A DNA stretch of 64,000 nucleotides from assembly GCF_030272615.1 (NCBI RefSeq), contig NC_081409.1, positions 613,662,755 through 613,726,754 on the forward strand, given 5' to 3'. Position numbers and translations under genes: made by a program. The notes under the pieces were generated by a model. That model was given only the letters and a program-made list of their open reading frames with translations. It was not told the origin of the DNA and did not search any database. Within the stretch, counting starts at the first letter, position 1; each line of letters starts with the position of its first letter. The DNA is from Cryptomeria japonica. Lineage: Eukaryota > Streptophyta > Pinopsida > Cupressales > Cupressaceae. Shown in pieces: positions 49,900-60,959 of this stretch.

Positions 49900-50745
49900 T
49901 CATCGAGCCATTGTCTAGTAAGGGATGAGTGATAGTCATATTAAGATTAAAAACTTGAGGATGGATCCTATGGGAGGGTTGGATCATTTCATTACTTTCT
50001 CTAAAGGCATAAGGAATGTTTATTACAACAACATTTTCACACTAAACCATCATGCAATTGTAGTTCTTGAATAGATTTGTTTGCTTGGTAATTTTGTCAC
50101 GTGCTTGTATTTCAAATGTACAAGATATTTCTATAAGACTTTTCTTTGAAACTAAAATTATATAGTAGAAGTACCAGATATATACAAAAACATGTTATAT
50201 ATTTGACTAACATATTTAAAATCATGTTGTTCTTTATAACTACTAATTGTAAGCCACATGTATACCTAATTTTCTGAGGAGAAAAATGCTATAATTTTAT
50301 TTGGTTGAGTAAACTATGAATGGAAGTAAAATATATGTAATTTGGGACAAAAAATTTAAATATTTCATGTGACAAAAATGATATTAGAACAATTTACAAG
50401 GGGAATTTATACTATATCATGTGTGTGCAAAAGTGTTTGTCACTATTGGTGCAGGTCCTGAAGGATGGAAACCCCAAGTTCTTTTTCTAGTATGGTTCTC
50501 TTACTCTCTTTGATCTAATTAGTAGACTCGTTAAGACTCTTATTTGACATCAATAATCTCCCCCTTTGATCTGTTGATGCCTGAATCATAATAGATCAAC
50601 ATAGTAATATAATAATTAAAAAATGAAATGGAACATTTCTCCATATGTACAAATACTTTCTACTTGTATTCCTTCAAATTGAAAAATCATATACATGCAG
50701 AAAGAAGTAATGTGACAACCTTAATAGTTAATAGTTAATACTTAA
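49900..50745 (-). mobile_element. Copia-type LTR end, PPT and internal 3' remnant
   Basis: The plus strand ACATCAATA followed by ATCTCCCCCTTTGATC (about 50545-50570) is, on the minus strand, AAAGGGGGAGAT next to TATTGATGT, the layout of a PPT and LTR start. The LTR part to the left is decayed and its far boundary was not found. The 170 bp to the right would be element-internal and is cut at 50745. Confidence 0.5.
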
Positions 50746-51186
50746 CAAAATTTGAAGAACACAATTGCCAAAGTGGAAGACATCAGAGATGCCTTTAATC
50801 CCCGGTTTGAGAAAATTGAAAAGGAGATACAGAATAGAAAAACCCTAGAGGAAACTAGCGAAAAAACACTCTCGGATACAGTTGCCAAAGTGGACAAGAT
50901 AGAGGAGTGCCTCAAGAACATTGTGGAGCAGAGTCTCAGCATTCTGAAAATCTCAACCAACAACACCCATACCCTCATCAGCAAGCTCGATGATGAAAAG
51001 GAAACCCAGGAAATTGACCTGGATGCAAAAGGAACCGAGGAAGCCCAAGGTCCCAGAACTCACACCCGTGGAAAGAGGAAGGAAAAGAAAGTGAATAAGG
51101 ACCTGGAGGAGCTAAAAGTAGTTGGGGTGACCTATGATGAACTGGTGACTAAGGCAGAGGATCTGCTGAAGAAAATTACTATGTAG
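50746..51186 (+). CDS. Coiled-coil ORF fragment of unknown origin
   Basis: An open frame of about 146 codons runs from just after a stop at 50743-50745 to TAG 51184-51186. No ATG opens it (the first in-frame start-like codon is TTG at 50752), so it looks 5'-truncated. It is more GC-rich and less decayed than its neighbours. The product is charged and helical, with an internal repeat (NTIAKVEDI and DTVAKVDKI about 40 residues apart), then a basic stretch (RGKRKEKK) and VVGVTYDELVTKAEDLLKKI at the C-terminus. A T-rich 3' region follows to about 51348. AACAAAA at 50744-50750 recurs at 51349-51355, a possible target-site duplication. It may be a 5'-truncated non-LTR retroelement or a captured gene segment. 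Confidence 0.45.
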   Translation, partial: QNLKNTIAKVEDIRDAFNPRFEKIEKEIQNRKTLEETSEKTLSDTVAKVDKIEECLKNIVEQSLSILKISTNNTHTLISKLDDEKETQEIDLDAKGTEEAQGPRTHTRGKRKEKKVNKDLEELKVVGVTYDELVTKAEDLLKKITM

Positions 51187-51610
51187 TGTCTCCTTGGGTT
51201 CTTTGTTGTTTTTTGTTGTTTAGCTATTTTTTCTGTTCGCTGGTTTTTTGGAGTAGTCGCTTTGTATGAGGACTCTATTTTCGCAGATTTTTATTTAACT
51301 ATGTTGTAATGGTTTCAGGTCCTTAAAACCTATTTTTCAATCAATCAGAACAAAAGCATTAAATATCATCCACCTAGTGGATTCATATAAAATTCACATT
51401 TAAAAGAAAAATTGTACACTTGGCAATTTATAGATGGGTGATACTGATTATTGAAGAAGATGGTACTTATACAATAGAAATTTACATAGTTATGAAGATA
51501 TTTTTGTAGTCCCCCAAAAAATACCTTTCTTGTGAAAATTAAGAAATTATATAAATCCTAATTGGTATACTCAGATTGTTGATGCTTCAAGTTGAGTTCG
51601 TTATACTCAC

Positions 51611-51688
51611 AATAGGTTTTCTCGTTACAATTGCAAATGAGTAGTCATAGAATTTTGAGTATTCATCTCATAATATCCAGGCCATTGT
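51611..51688 (-). pseudogene. GDH: Glutamate dehydrogenase exon relic (downstream exon)
   Basis: The minus strand encodes TMAWIL, a TGA, DEYSKFYDYSFAIVTRKPI and then GTGAGT, a perfect splice donor. This matches the plant mitochondrial NAD-dependent glutamate dehydrogenase segment that directly follows the exon at 51826-51987 (family TMAWILDEYSKF.GYSPAVVTGKPI). The expected AG acceptor before ACAATG is mutated and a 3-nt TGA interrupts the frame. Intervening sequence between the two exons reads as an intron, so this is a piece of genomic gene, not a processed copy. Confidence 0.8.
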
Positions 51689-51825
51689 ATATGTCACATA
51701 AAATTTATGAGTATATTGATAATATAAACTCTTAAGATCACCTCTTTCAGTTACACATGAGTAAGCAAATATAATAGATCAAGTTATATTCCATTAAAAA
51801 AGGGGGCATAAAACCATGAAAATAC

Positions 51826-51990
<165 letters not shown>

Positions 51991-52033
51991 TCAATTAAAA
52001 ATATTGTGTCAACTAAAATCCCTTGCAAAAGCT

Positions 52034-52959
52034 TGGTGGCAATTTACACTCAATTGGTTGGTTTCACTATGTTGTCATTGATGGCAACATGGTATCTTGT
52101 TCCAACTTCATGTTTTGATTCACCTGTGTATCGATAGACACTTCATAGACACTACATCAACACCAAAAGGACAAAGGTATTTCTTGTGTTACCGACAATG
52201 CAGGCCGACATGGTTTAGAAAATGGTTATCGGTATTGGAGGCCAACATCTCTTGGATCCAACATCAGAAATTGTTTTTAATATTTATGCATCCATGTTAT
52301 CTAGTCGAAATGTAATTTGATATTGTATATCTTTTTAAGACAACATAAGACATGATAAGTTGTATAGGGTATATAGGTTAGTTGGATTAGATCACTTTGA
52401 TATGAATAAGGTATTGTAATGATAATGGAGATGTAGATGTAATATGATGCAAAATATATCAGAAAGATTATGTATGTGAGGATATTTATGTAAGGGTTAT
52501 TCTAGTAAAGGGTTTAGGGTTTCAGACCTGAACAGACAAAGCTTAAACTAGAAGTGTATTCTAGCATAGAAGATGCTATCTTAGTAGTTCAACACTTCTC
52601 TGGATTGTAGTTTGGATTTATATGTAGTCAGTGAGGCTCCATTTGTGATTGAGTAGTGTGCTCTAGGCTGTAAGCCATCCTACAAGTGTTGGCCCCTTAT
52701 ATTTTGTAATATCTTTTCATATGGCCAATGGATTGAAATTGTGGGTCACAAATCCCACCATGGTTTTTCCACGTATAATTTTGTGTGTCATGATTCTCAT
52801 TAATGTGATTGGCTTATTGATTGCTTTACTTCTTTCAATTTTGTATGTACCAGTATACCAATTGGTGTATGCATGTTTTAAAGGATAAAATTGATCACTT
52901 CGGTGTAACACTGATTCACCTCCCCCCCCCCCCCCTCTCAGTGTTATTGGATTCCAACA
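52034..52959 (+). mobile_element. CX2 5' LTR (about 926 bp)
   Basis: Runs from TGGTGGCAATTTACACTC to GATTCCAACA. It contains TTGTCATTGATGGCAACA (52071-52088), the LTR arm of the PPT-bracketing inverted repeat. A long C tract (about 52920-52935) sits in the conserved CACC(C)nTCTCAGTG motif near the 3' end. Confidence 0.8.
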
Positions 52960-52961
52960 AT

Positions 52962-52974
52962 TGGTAGCAGAGCC
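52962..52974 (+). promoter_or_regulatory. CX2 primer-binding site
   Basis: TGGTAGCAGAGCC, one mismatch to the initiator tRNA-Met complement, two bases after the LTR. Confidence 0.8.
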
Positions 52975-53027
52975 TTGTGCCTTTGAGGAAGTTTAATAGC
53001 TTGAGGAAGATCCTGAATCCAGAATCC

Positions 53028-53674
53028 ATGGATATGGGTTTGGAGAAACAACTTGATATGGCACTTGAAGATTATGATGATGAAAGATTGAAGAACTTAA
53101 AGCTACAAGATGAATTGAATTTTGCTAAGTAATTCATTATTTTCCTACTGGAGAGGCTATCATTTGTTTAGGCTAGGAGGAAGGAACTTTTGCAAAGTCA
53201 GGATGATGAAGAGAAAGATGCACTTATAGAACAATGTCAGAAATTGAGTCAGGAGAGCATGGTTATGAAAAATGAAATACAAGCTATAACTATGATAATG
53301 TCTAAGGAGATTGAGGACCGGAAGATAAAGGAAGAAAATATTGATGTATCCCTGAAGAATGAATTTGAAGAATGTGGTAGGTTGGTTCATGAGACTAATA
53401 TGTTGAGAACTGATTTAGTACAATCTCAGAGTAATGAACAAGAGCTTGAGAGACAAATGATAATTCGGAGAGAAGATTTAAATACTGCGAGTATAAAAAA
53501 AAATTCAAGATTAGCACAGCACAGCTAGATGAGTTATTGAATAGACAAAGGTAGATTGGAGATTCCAATGGACTTGGATTTGAGCAAGGACAGAGTTTCA
53601 ATACTGCTAATGAAGATCAAAACCATAAGGCACCGGTAAGGAAATTTAATTCTTATAAATTTAATGGTAGATGT
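53028..53674 (+). pseudogene. CX2 gag, N-terminal part, decayed
   Basis: ATG 53028-53030 opens MDMGLEKQLDMALEDYDDER. Two stops follow (TAA and TAG in place of Gln codons, near 53130 and 53168). The coiled coil then continues (EEKDALIEQCQKLSQE, EQELERQMIIRREDL), with a frameshift in an A run near 53502. It ends at 53674 where C1 begins, before the zinc knuckles. Homologous to CX1 gag. Confidence 0.78.
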
Positions 53675-55218
53675 TGATGAATCAATGACGAATAGTTAGT
53701 ACCAAACCGGTACTGAGAGGGGGGGGTGAATCAATACTGGCAAAAACACTTTTCCTTGAACCGGTTTGACTGAGAACATTGCACTTGATTGGCAAGCAAT
53801 ATCACCGGTCCAAACTAGATTACTACCAGTTAAACACAGTAAGAATATGACTAGCATAAACCGGTAACTCTTAGCTTTCCACACAATCTAACATCTTATT
53901 TTCATTTCACCCATATGCATATACTAGTAATACATCAACAAAAATGTAATGACTTACTTGTTCAACATGCTTTACTGCTTGATAGAGAATAAAAAAGCAT
54001 CACATGAAAAGCATCACACATAACACACATATTTTTCACGTGGAAACCTAATTGGGAAAAACCATAGTGGGGATGAATACCCACAAGCTGTTCTTTGAAC
54101 CCTTTCCAAGTCCACTTTGTTAGGAGCCTAGTCCGTCTAAAGACTTTACAATAGGTTTTGTTAGGAACTGATCCTTCTAGAGATCACCCAGTTAAGGGAT
54201 GGCTAAAATACCTGGTTAAGGGTTAAACTATGTTAAAGGTTACCTTGTTAGAGGATTTTTAAGAACTCAATGATTTTGAGTCATCCTGTTAAAGGATTTT
54301 CAGCAAGCCAGTTAAAGCTACCCTGTTAAGGGATTTTCCAACTATTGAAGTGGTTAGAGGTCAATAGATATTACAATGATCTAGTAACAACACTTCAATG
54401 CCAACGCAGGTCCGCTTTAGTTCCTTCCTTCTGCAATCACACTCTATAGGTATCTATTCTCTTATCTGGTCTAGCAAGAATCACGTATCCCTCCACTTAG
54501 ATACACACACAACATTTGCCAACAACCTCGACATGAAAAATAACAATGACCTTATAGGAAAGATAGGTCAGTAGCATAAACCCTAAACCCTAAACATTTA
54601 GGTTAAGCAATTTAGTCGGTTCAATCCTAACCATTGAACATATTGTATTGATTACAATAGTATTGATCAGATCTCAAGATATTCTCCATCATTCATTCTT
54701 CACCGCTTCTTGGAGGCTGATAACCCATCACGCGTTCTCCACCGTTTACAGAGACTTTGCACATTCTTGAGGTAGATAGGATCAATCTCCTTCATGCAAG
54801 ATCCTTCACGCGCACAAGGATGACGTGGCAACACAATCTATTCTTCATTACAATGCTAACTCATCACTTGATGTCATTGGTTGAATCACACAGGCTTGGA
54901 ATACTTCAACTAAATCCTGAAGTTAAGACTACCAACCTATAGTCATACCATATGAAATCTTGATACAAAACATTCCATATATCGGTTCACATTTTAACAT
55001 ACCAGTTCACTTGGACAGACATACCGCTTCACTTTTTCACATATACTGATTCACAACATCATATATATTGGTTCTCTTGCATCACATATACCGGTTCACA
55101 ACATCATACCGGTTCTCTTGCAAGTTGCTTACTTCAATTTACTAGTTCACTCTTCAGCATATTGACATCAATGACAACATACAATATCATCATGTCATCA
55201 TACTCTGCACATATGCCA
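53675..55218 (-). mobile_element. C1 3' LTR (about 1544 bp)
   Basis: The plus strand starts TGATGAATCAATGA and ends TATGCCA before ATAATCTCCCCCTTT (the PPT, inverted). The first 480 bp align with the truncated 5' LTR. It contains the conserved CTGAGAGGGGGGGGTGAAT motif near 53713-53735, a stretch of repeated GTTAAGG/GTTAAAGG words (54180-54340) and the ACCGGTTCAC array. Confidence 0.82.
54975..55150. repeat. ACCGGTTCAC motif array in C1 LTR
   Basis: Eight copies of an ACATACCGGTTCAC-like word spaced by 15-30 bp: ATCGGTTCAC, ACCAGTTCAC, ACCGCTTCAC, ACTGATTCAC, ATTGGTTCTC, ACCGGTTCAC, ACCGGTTCTC, ACTAGTTCAC. The core ACCGGT is palindromic, and most variants are CpG-to-TpG or CpA changes. Confidence 0.65.
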
Positions 55219-55249
55219 ATAATCTCCCCCTTTGGCATTGATGGCAATA
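55160..55249. repeat. Inverted repeat bracketing PPT and LTR start, C1
   Basis: TATTGACATCAATGACAA (55160-55177, inside the LTR) pairs with TTGGCATTGATGGCAATA (55232-55249, inside the element) at 16 of 18 positions. The 54-nt loop contains the LTR terminus and PPT. Layout is the same as in CX1. Confidence 0.65.
55221..55232 (-). promoter_or_regulatory. C1 polypurine tract
   Basis: The minus strand AAAGGGGGAGAT is three bases from the LTR. Further G-rich tracts near 55270-55290, 55318-55328 and 55380-55388 suggest duplicated PPTs. Confidence 0.75.
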
Positions 55250-55465
55250 TACAAAGATATCTCTCTGTTTCACATTTTCTCCCCCAACAGTGTAGATATC
55301 TTCTCCTCTTCACATCTTCTCCCCCTTTGAAAACAATGCCAAAGTGGAGGCATATACATCTATGTTCTACTTATGTTGCTCCCCCTAATGAGTAGCATCC
55401 TTCATAACACCAATTCTAAAAAAGATATATCAATGTAAGTCCTGATGGATGTGGAGCACACACCT

Positions 55466-56050
55466 TTAGTTCACCTCTTGAAGGGGCAGCACCCCTAATT
55501 CACCTCTCAAATAGGTAAAGGTAGCCTTTGGTAGAGGCTTGGTGAATATGTCTACTAACTACTCCTTACTGGAAATATTTTCCAGTACAACTTCTTTGTT
55601 CTGAACCTTTTCCCTTAAGAAATGATACTTAATAACAAAGTGCTTAGTTCTAGAATGTAAAATTGGATTCTTGGAGATGTTAATCGCACTTGTGTTGTCA
55701 CAAAATATACTTACCAGTTCAGATACAGGAACTTTGATGCTATTTAATACATGCTTCATCTAGATTGTCTGGGTGTAGTTCATAAATGCTGCAACATACT
55801 CCATTTCTGTTGTAGACTGAGAGATACAACTCTACTTCTTACTCATCCATGAGACTAGTCTGCCACTAAGAAAGAATGCACCACTGGTTGTGCTCTTCCG
55901 GTCATCCACATTGCCAGCCCAGTCAGCATCTATAAACACTTTCAGGTTGAAATCATTACTTTATGGATACCATAGTTCATAGTCAATAGTTCCCTTCAGA
56001 TATCTTAGAATCCACTTGACTGCTACCAAGTGGGATTCTCTTGGGCTTTT
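55466..56050 (-). pseudogene. C1 RNase H domain and pol C-terminus
   Basis: The minus strand reads VFIDADWAGNVDDRKSTTSG, SQSTTEMEYVAA, SIFCDNTSAINISKNPILHS, TKHFVIKYHFLRE and, after a TAG in place of CAG, LVDIFTKPLPKATF to TAA 55466-55468. The D-E-D residues of Copia RNase H are present (DADWAG, TEMEY, CDNTSA). The domain degrades the RNA strand during reverse transcription. Several in-frame stops make it non-functional. Confidence 0.85.
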
Positions 56051-56131
56051 CTAGAACTGTGCAGTAATGCCCACTGCATGTGCAATTTCCAGTCTGCTAT
56101 GTACTACAAAGTGCAATTTACCAATCATTGA

Positions 56132-56920
56132 TCAATATTCCTTCTCATTTACCAACCCTGAGTCATCCTCCTTTGATAGCTTACAACCGGTCACCATCGG
56201 TGTACCAACCGGTTTGCTGTCTTCCATGCCAAAGGTCTTCAACATCTCTTTGACATATTTGGATTGAGTGATAAAGATTCCATCTTTCATTTGTTGAATT
56301 TGTAGTCCAATGAAGAAGTTAATCTCCCCTATAAGTGACATCTCAAACTCCTTTTTCATCTCATCTGCAAAATCATGACTCATCTTGTCATCTCGTACAA
56401 AAATTATGTCATCAACAAATACCTCACATATTAGAATCTGATCTCCTTCTGACTTTAGGTAGATATTACTATCCTCACTTGTTCTCTCAAATCCAATATT
56501 CACAAGATGGGAGTGCAAGCATTCATATCATGCTCTAGGTGCCTGTTTTAGTCCATACAAAGCCTTATGTAGCCTACACACCATGTCACTATCTTCCGAT
56601 AGGGAAAACCCATCTATTTGCTCTATATACACCTCCTCTTCTAGTATTCCATTCAAGAATGCAAAATTTACATTAATTTGATATATTTTAAATCCCTTGA
56701 ATGTAGCATATGCAAGAAGCATACAAACTCCTTCCAATCTCGCTACTGGAGCAAAGGTTTCTCCATAGTCTTCTCCTTCTTCTTGGGAATATCCTTTATA
56801 CACCAGTCTAGCTTTGCTTCTAACCATTGAACCATCTTCATTTAGCTTATTTCTGAAAACCCATTTGGTGCCAATGACATTTTTTATGCTCTGGTCTGGG
56901 TACCAAAGACCATGTACCAT
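56132..56920 (-). pseudogene. C1 reverse transcriptase domain
   Basis: Two frames of the Copia RT: NVIGTKWVFRNKLNEDGSMV, KARLVYKGYSQEEGEDYGET, FAPVARLEGV and CRLHKALYGLKQAPRA. After TGA in place of the TGG of APRAWYE come ICEVFVDDIIFVRDD and FFIGLQIQQMKDGIFITQSK. The active-site box is FVDD where YVDD is usual. The upstream linker (GWIKAMEEKLDQIEKNGTWS, 56847-57098) is in another frame, so one base was gained or lost in the A run near 56880. Confidence 0.88.
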
Positions 56921-57329
56921 TCTTTTCTATTTGGTCAAGTTTCTCTTCCATTGCCTTGATCCATCCTTCATCTTTATGTGCCTCTCTGAATGTTTTAGGG
57001 TCAAATTCAGAGATCATGCAAGAGTTTTCTCTAACCTTTCTTCTTGTAAGAATTCCTGCATCCTTGCCTCCTATGATCTGCTTTGGATCATGATTCAAAT
57101 TTACATAGCTAGGAATGATCTTAGTTGTTTCCTCTTGCTTTTCTTCTTCATCCTCATCTTCATCAGCATCAACATCTACTAGTGTAGGAGCACTATTACT
57201 GGTGCTAGGTTGTTTTGTAACTGGTTCCCAGAAGGTTACAATTGGTTCATCTCATACTTGCTCACTGCTAGTTTCCTCAGATTTTTCAGAGGTTTCATCA
57301 ACTCTAACAATGATGCTTTCAACAATTCT

Positions 57330-58106
57330 CTAAGTCCTATTGTTGAAACATTTGAGAGCTTTTCTCTTTGTGGAATATACTAAAAATATTCCCTCATCAC
57401 ATTTAGCACCAAACATGCTTTGATGTTCACTCCTCTTGATATAACATTTTCTACCAAGCACTCTAAAGTAGCTTACCACTGGTGTCTTACCAGTCCAATA
57501 CTCATAAGGTGTTTTATCCTTACCCTTTTTTATGAGTACCCAGTTCATTGTGTAAACTACAGTGCTCACCGCTTCTCTCCAAAAGGTGTGAGCAACCTTC
57601 CCTTGGATCAACATATTTCTAGCTACTTCAACCATAGTCTAGTTGTTCCTCTCTACTATGCCATTCTGTTGTGGAGTCCAGGGGGCAAACAGTTGCCTCT
57701 TGATGTCGTTCTCTTCATAGTACTTATTGAATTCACCAGAAGTGAATTCTCCTCCTTGATCAGTTCTCAGGCACTTAATCCTCTTACTGCTTTCTCTTTC
57801 TACCAATGCTCTGAAGGCTTTGAACTTTCCAAAGTCTTTAGAATTATCCTTCAAGAATGAGACCCACGTCATTCTTGAGAAATTATCAATAAGAATCATA
57901 AAATACCTATCTCCTTGCACACTCCTAGTTTTCATTGGACCACACAAATCAGTATGCACAAGATCAAGTAAATTGTCTACAGTGAAAGGTTTACCTTTGA
58001 AGGCTGAGGAAGACATTTTCCCCAGTTGATACTCTCCGCACAAAGGATTCTCTGGTTTTCTCAGCATAGGTAATCCTCTAACTACCTTGATCTTAGTGGC
58101 CTTCAC
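57330..58106 (-). pseudogene. C1 integrase domain
   Basis: The minus strand gives GKMSSSAFKGK, LVHTDLCGPMKT, MILIDNFSRMTWVSFLKDNS, CLRTDQGGEFTSGEF and APWTPQQNGIVERNN, then TAG (CAG expected) and TMVEVARNMLIQGKVAHTFW. Catalytic residues of the D,D-35-E core are in place (HTD, RTDQGG, VERNN). The zinc-binding CxxC upstream is damaged (CGEY). It continues through EYWTGKTPVVSYFRVLGRKC. The enzyme would insert the cDNA into the genome; this copy is broken. Confidence 0.9.
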
Positions 58107-58265
58107 AATATTATCAAATTTTACATGGCAGAGTCTCCTATGCCATATCTAGCTATCTTCAAACTGAGCCACTAGACATGTATTGACATTAGCATTTAGC
58201 TTAAATAGGTTACCTTTGGTCTGCATACTGGTAGCCATCAGTTCACTATTCTTTCCTTTGATTTT

Positions 58266-58595
58266 TCACACTCCATTTTTGAATTCTAGAGTGAGTCCAT
58301 TATCATTCAGTTGAGCAACACTCAAAAGGTTGTGTCTGAGACCTTCTACCCAATACACATTATCAGCACTGCTTCTTCCATTCAAAGAGATGGACCCTCT
58401 GCCTTTTACCATACATGGTGCATCATTACCAAAATGAACAACACCACCATCATACTCTTCCAAAGATAGAAACTTACTCTGGTCACTAGTCATATGCTGA
58501 GAACAACCACTATCAATAATCCACTCATCAAAATTATCAAAGCAGGAGACAAGAGCCTTCTTGTCTGACACATCTTCTTTTTCTACAACAAACAC
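58266..58595 (-). pseudogene. C1 protease domain
   Basis: WIIDSGCSQHMTSDQSKF contains the Asp-Ser-Gly active site of Copia aspartic proteases. It is followed by FGNDAPCMVKGRGSISL and VYWVEGLRHNLLSVAQLNDN, the usual run into the integrase region. It lies between gag and integrase as in all Copia elements. Confidence 0.9.
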
Positions 58596-58669
58596 AATAT
58601 CATCATTTTCTTCATCTTCTCATTCCTCATCAATGACACCTTCATCAAATTCTACAAAACAATTTCTCT

Positions 58670-59558
58670 AGTTTGCTCCTTTGAACTTCTTGAACCTCTT
58701 TGGTTTGTCCTTGTTGTCACCATTAGGGAAGTTTATAGCAATGTGTCCTATCCGGTTACAAGAAAATCATTTCAATGAAAGCTTACCTTTGTATTTACCG
58801 GCTCCCTTGGGAAGTCTCTTGGAAAGAAGAGCTTCAAATTGCATCAGGATCTCTTCATTATCCATTTCTTTACTTTGTCTTGGTTCACCACTAGTACTAG
58901 CTTCTTTTGCTTTTCTAGATGGTGCAGTAAATGCTCTGAAGGTTGATTCAGTCTTCTGAATACTACCATCATAATTATTTAATTTATAAGTTGTTAACTT
59001 TGCAATGATGGAGTCCATGGATACCTTTGTCTTGTCTATAGACCTCAACTCCTGAATAGCAGCAACCCTTATTGCATAGACCGGTAATAAGGATCTCAAA
59101 ACTTTGCTAACAACAGTGGAATCTTCCATTTTACCACCTGCACTCTTGATATCTCCAACAACAGTTTTGATTCTTATTCCATATTGTTGAATGGTCTCTC
59201 CTTCAACCATCCCCATGTCTTCAAACTTTCCCATAAGGCTTTCTTCCTTAGCTTGTTTCACATGCTCATCACTACCATAGATATTCTCAAGGGCATCCCA
59301 TACTTCTTTGGGATTCTCTTTATCCTAAACATCAATAAACTTAGTGTCAGATAGACTGCTTATTAGGGCTTCCATGACTTGCCCATTCTCTTGAATCTCT
59401 CTCTTTTAATCATCGGTGAGAGTACTGGTAGGGATAATATAAGCATTCTCAACATAGCTCCAGTGTTGCGCACCCATGCTTCTGATGTATATCTTCATTC
59501 TATCCTTCCATATTTTAAAGTTGTCTCTATTGAACTTTGGACCTTCCCTCTTCATCAT
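58670..59558 (-). pseudogene. C1 gag domain
   Basis: ATG 59558-59556 starts MMKREGPKFNRDNFKIWKDR, then MGAQHWSYVENAYIIPTS, VWDALENIYGSDEHVKQAKE, MVEGETIQQYGIRIKTVVGD and AKLTTYKLNNYDGSI. This is the UBN2-type gag of plant Copia. Two stops interrupt the first 100 codons. The zinc knuckle near 58740-58765 reads FSCNRIGHIAINFP: the first and last Cys are lost. The start is supported by its position about 60 nt inside the PBS. Confidence 0.85.
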
Positions 59559-59615
59559 TAGAGTAGGATCTTTACCTCAAGTGGTTAAGCTTTCAACACA
59601 GAGGACCTGGAAGAT

Positions 59616-59627
59616 GCTCTAATACCA
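59616..59627 (-). promoter_or_regulatory. C1 primer-binding site
   Basis: The minus strand TGGTATTAGAGC, two bases from the 5' LTR; initiator tRNA-Met complement with one mismatch. Confidence 0.8.
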
Positions 59628-59629
59628 AT

Positions 59630-60125
59630 TGATGAATCAATGATGAACAATTAGTATCAAACCAGTTCTGAGAGGTGGGGGTGTATCAGTACTGGCAAAA
59701 ATAGTTTTCCTTGAACCAGTTTGACTGAGAACACTACACTTGAGTGGCAAGCAATATCATCATTCCAAACCAGATTACTACTGGTTCAACACAATAAGAA
59801 TGTGACTGACATAAACTGGTAACTCTTAGCTTTCCACACAATCTAACATCTTATTTCCATTTCATCCATATGCATATACTATTAATACATCAACAGAAAT
59901 GTAAAGACTTATAGGTTCAACATGCTTTATCGCTTGACAGAGAATAACAAAGCATTACATGAAAAGAATCACACATAACACACATATTTCACACATGGAA
60001 ACCCAACTAGGAAAAATCACGGTGGGGATGAATACCCACAAGCTATTCTTTGAACCATTTTGAAGTCCTCTCTTTTAGGAGCCTAGTCTAGTTAAATACT
60101 TTACAATAGGTTCTGTTAGGAATTG
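59630..60125 (-). mobile_element. C1 5' LTR, truncated
   Basis: Aligns with 53675-54170 of the 3' LTR, starting TGATGAATCAATGATG. Similarity stops after GTTAGGAATTG at 60125, where unrelated LTR sequence begins; about 1 kb is missing. Confidence 0.8.
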
Positions 60126-60788
60126 TGTTGGCATTATAACAGACAAGGAGAGATTGTTGGCATTTCAATAAGGATATTGAGAAGGTTGTTGATGATTATG
60201 GATATAACTAATTAAGGATGTTTACTATCTTAATATTATTATTTTGTCATTGATGTCAAGAAATTGATTTTCTAATTCAGTATGATCTTGCCATATCTTA
60301 AGAAGTATGATTTGATGAGTATAAAGATGTCAGTAAAAGACACAGAAAGGATATGATGAATAAGGGGATGAATAAGTCATTCAATGGGCAACTATTACCG
60401 AGTTAGACAATGATGAGATCATGATGTTTAGTTTGTTTTGATATCATACATATGTTATTTATTGTAAGGTTAGTACTATACTATGCTACTGAGCAAAGAA
60501 CCTAGTCGAACCTAGTCGGTAAACCCTAAGGTTATCACTATCAGTTAATGAAGACAGACTGTCTATCGAGTAAAGTTTAGTATTTACTGAGTTGTAACCA
60601 AGCTGTAGCAGAATGCATCAAATGGTTACATGCATTACTTAATGAAGGGAGCTGATGAGTTGGAACTGATTAAATGATTGGTATGCCATGAATGAAGTTT
60701 GTTAAAGAATCTATGGCAAAGGAAAATCGACAGGAAGATCTATAGCTTAGATTGAAGTGCAATACCCTAGAAAAAGTTCCAAGGTGGG
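60126..60788 (+). mobile_element. Copia-type LTR fragment, cut by G1
   Basis: TGTTGGCATT occurs at 60126 and again at 60155, the second preceded by a purine run ACAAGGAGAGAT. TTTTGTCATTGATGTCAAG follows about 85 nt later, at the position of the conserved LTR word seen in CX2 and C1. No coding sequence. G1 begins at 60789. Confidence 0.45.
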
Positions 60789-60959
60789 TGTAGCATCCTA
60801 AAATTGTGACACTTGCAATTTTGACTGCATTTGGGTCTTCACGATGGCGATGCAACACTGAACCTGAATGGAGACCCCGAAACTTGTTCATGACATCAAA
60901 AACTGCATTTTTCAGCACCCTGGCCTGATCCTCCTTGCACCCTGTTGTCCTGGGAGGTG

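Larger units (their letters stand above)
52034..53674 (+). mobile_element. CX2, plus-strand relative of CX1, truncated by C1
   Basis: LTR, PBS and N-terminal gag in the same order and with the same words as CX1 but on the opposite strand. It is interrupted at 53675 by the C1 LTR in the middle of gag. No continuation was found to the right of C1, so the rest was probably deleted or lies beyond the window. Confidence 0.8.
53675..60125 (-). mobile_element. C1, Copia retrotransposon with complete but broken gag-pol
   Basis: Minus-strand element: truncated 5' LTR 59630-60125, PBS 59616-59627, gag-pol 55466-59558, PPTs and 3' LTR 53675-55218. Domain order gag, protease, integrase, RT, RNase H identifies Copia. 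Its 3' LTR interrupts CX2 gag; GATGT just before it (53670-53674) would be the target duplication. The right end is lost because the 5' LTR breaks off after about 496 bp. Confidence 0.88.

Noticed and set aside
50742-50984. 80-codon minus-strand ORF
   Set aside because: Antisense shadow of the better-supported plus-strand coiled-coil ORF.
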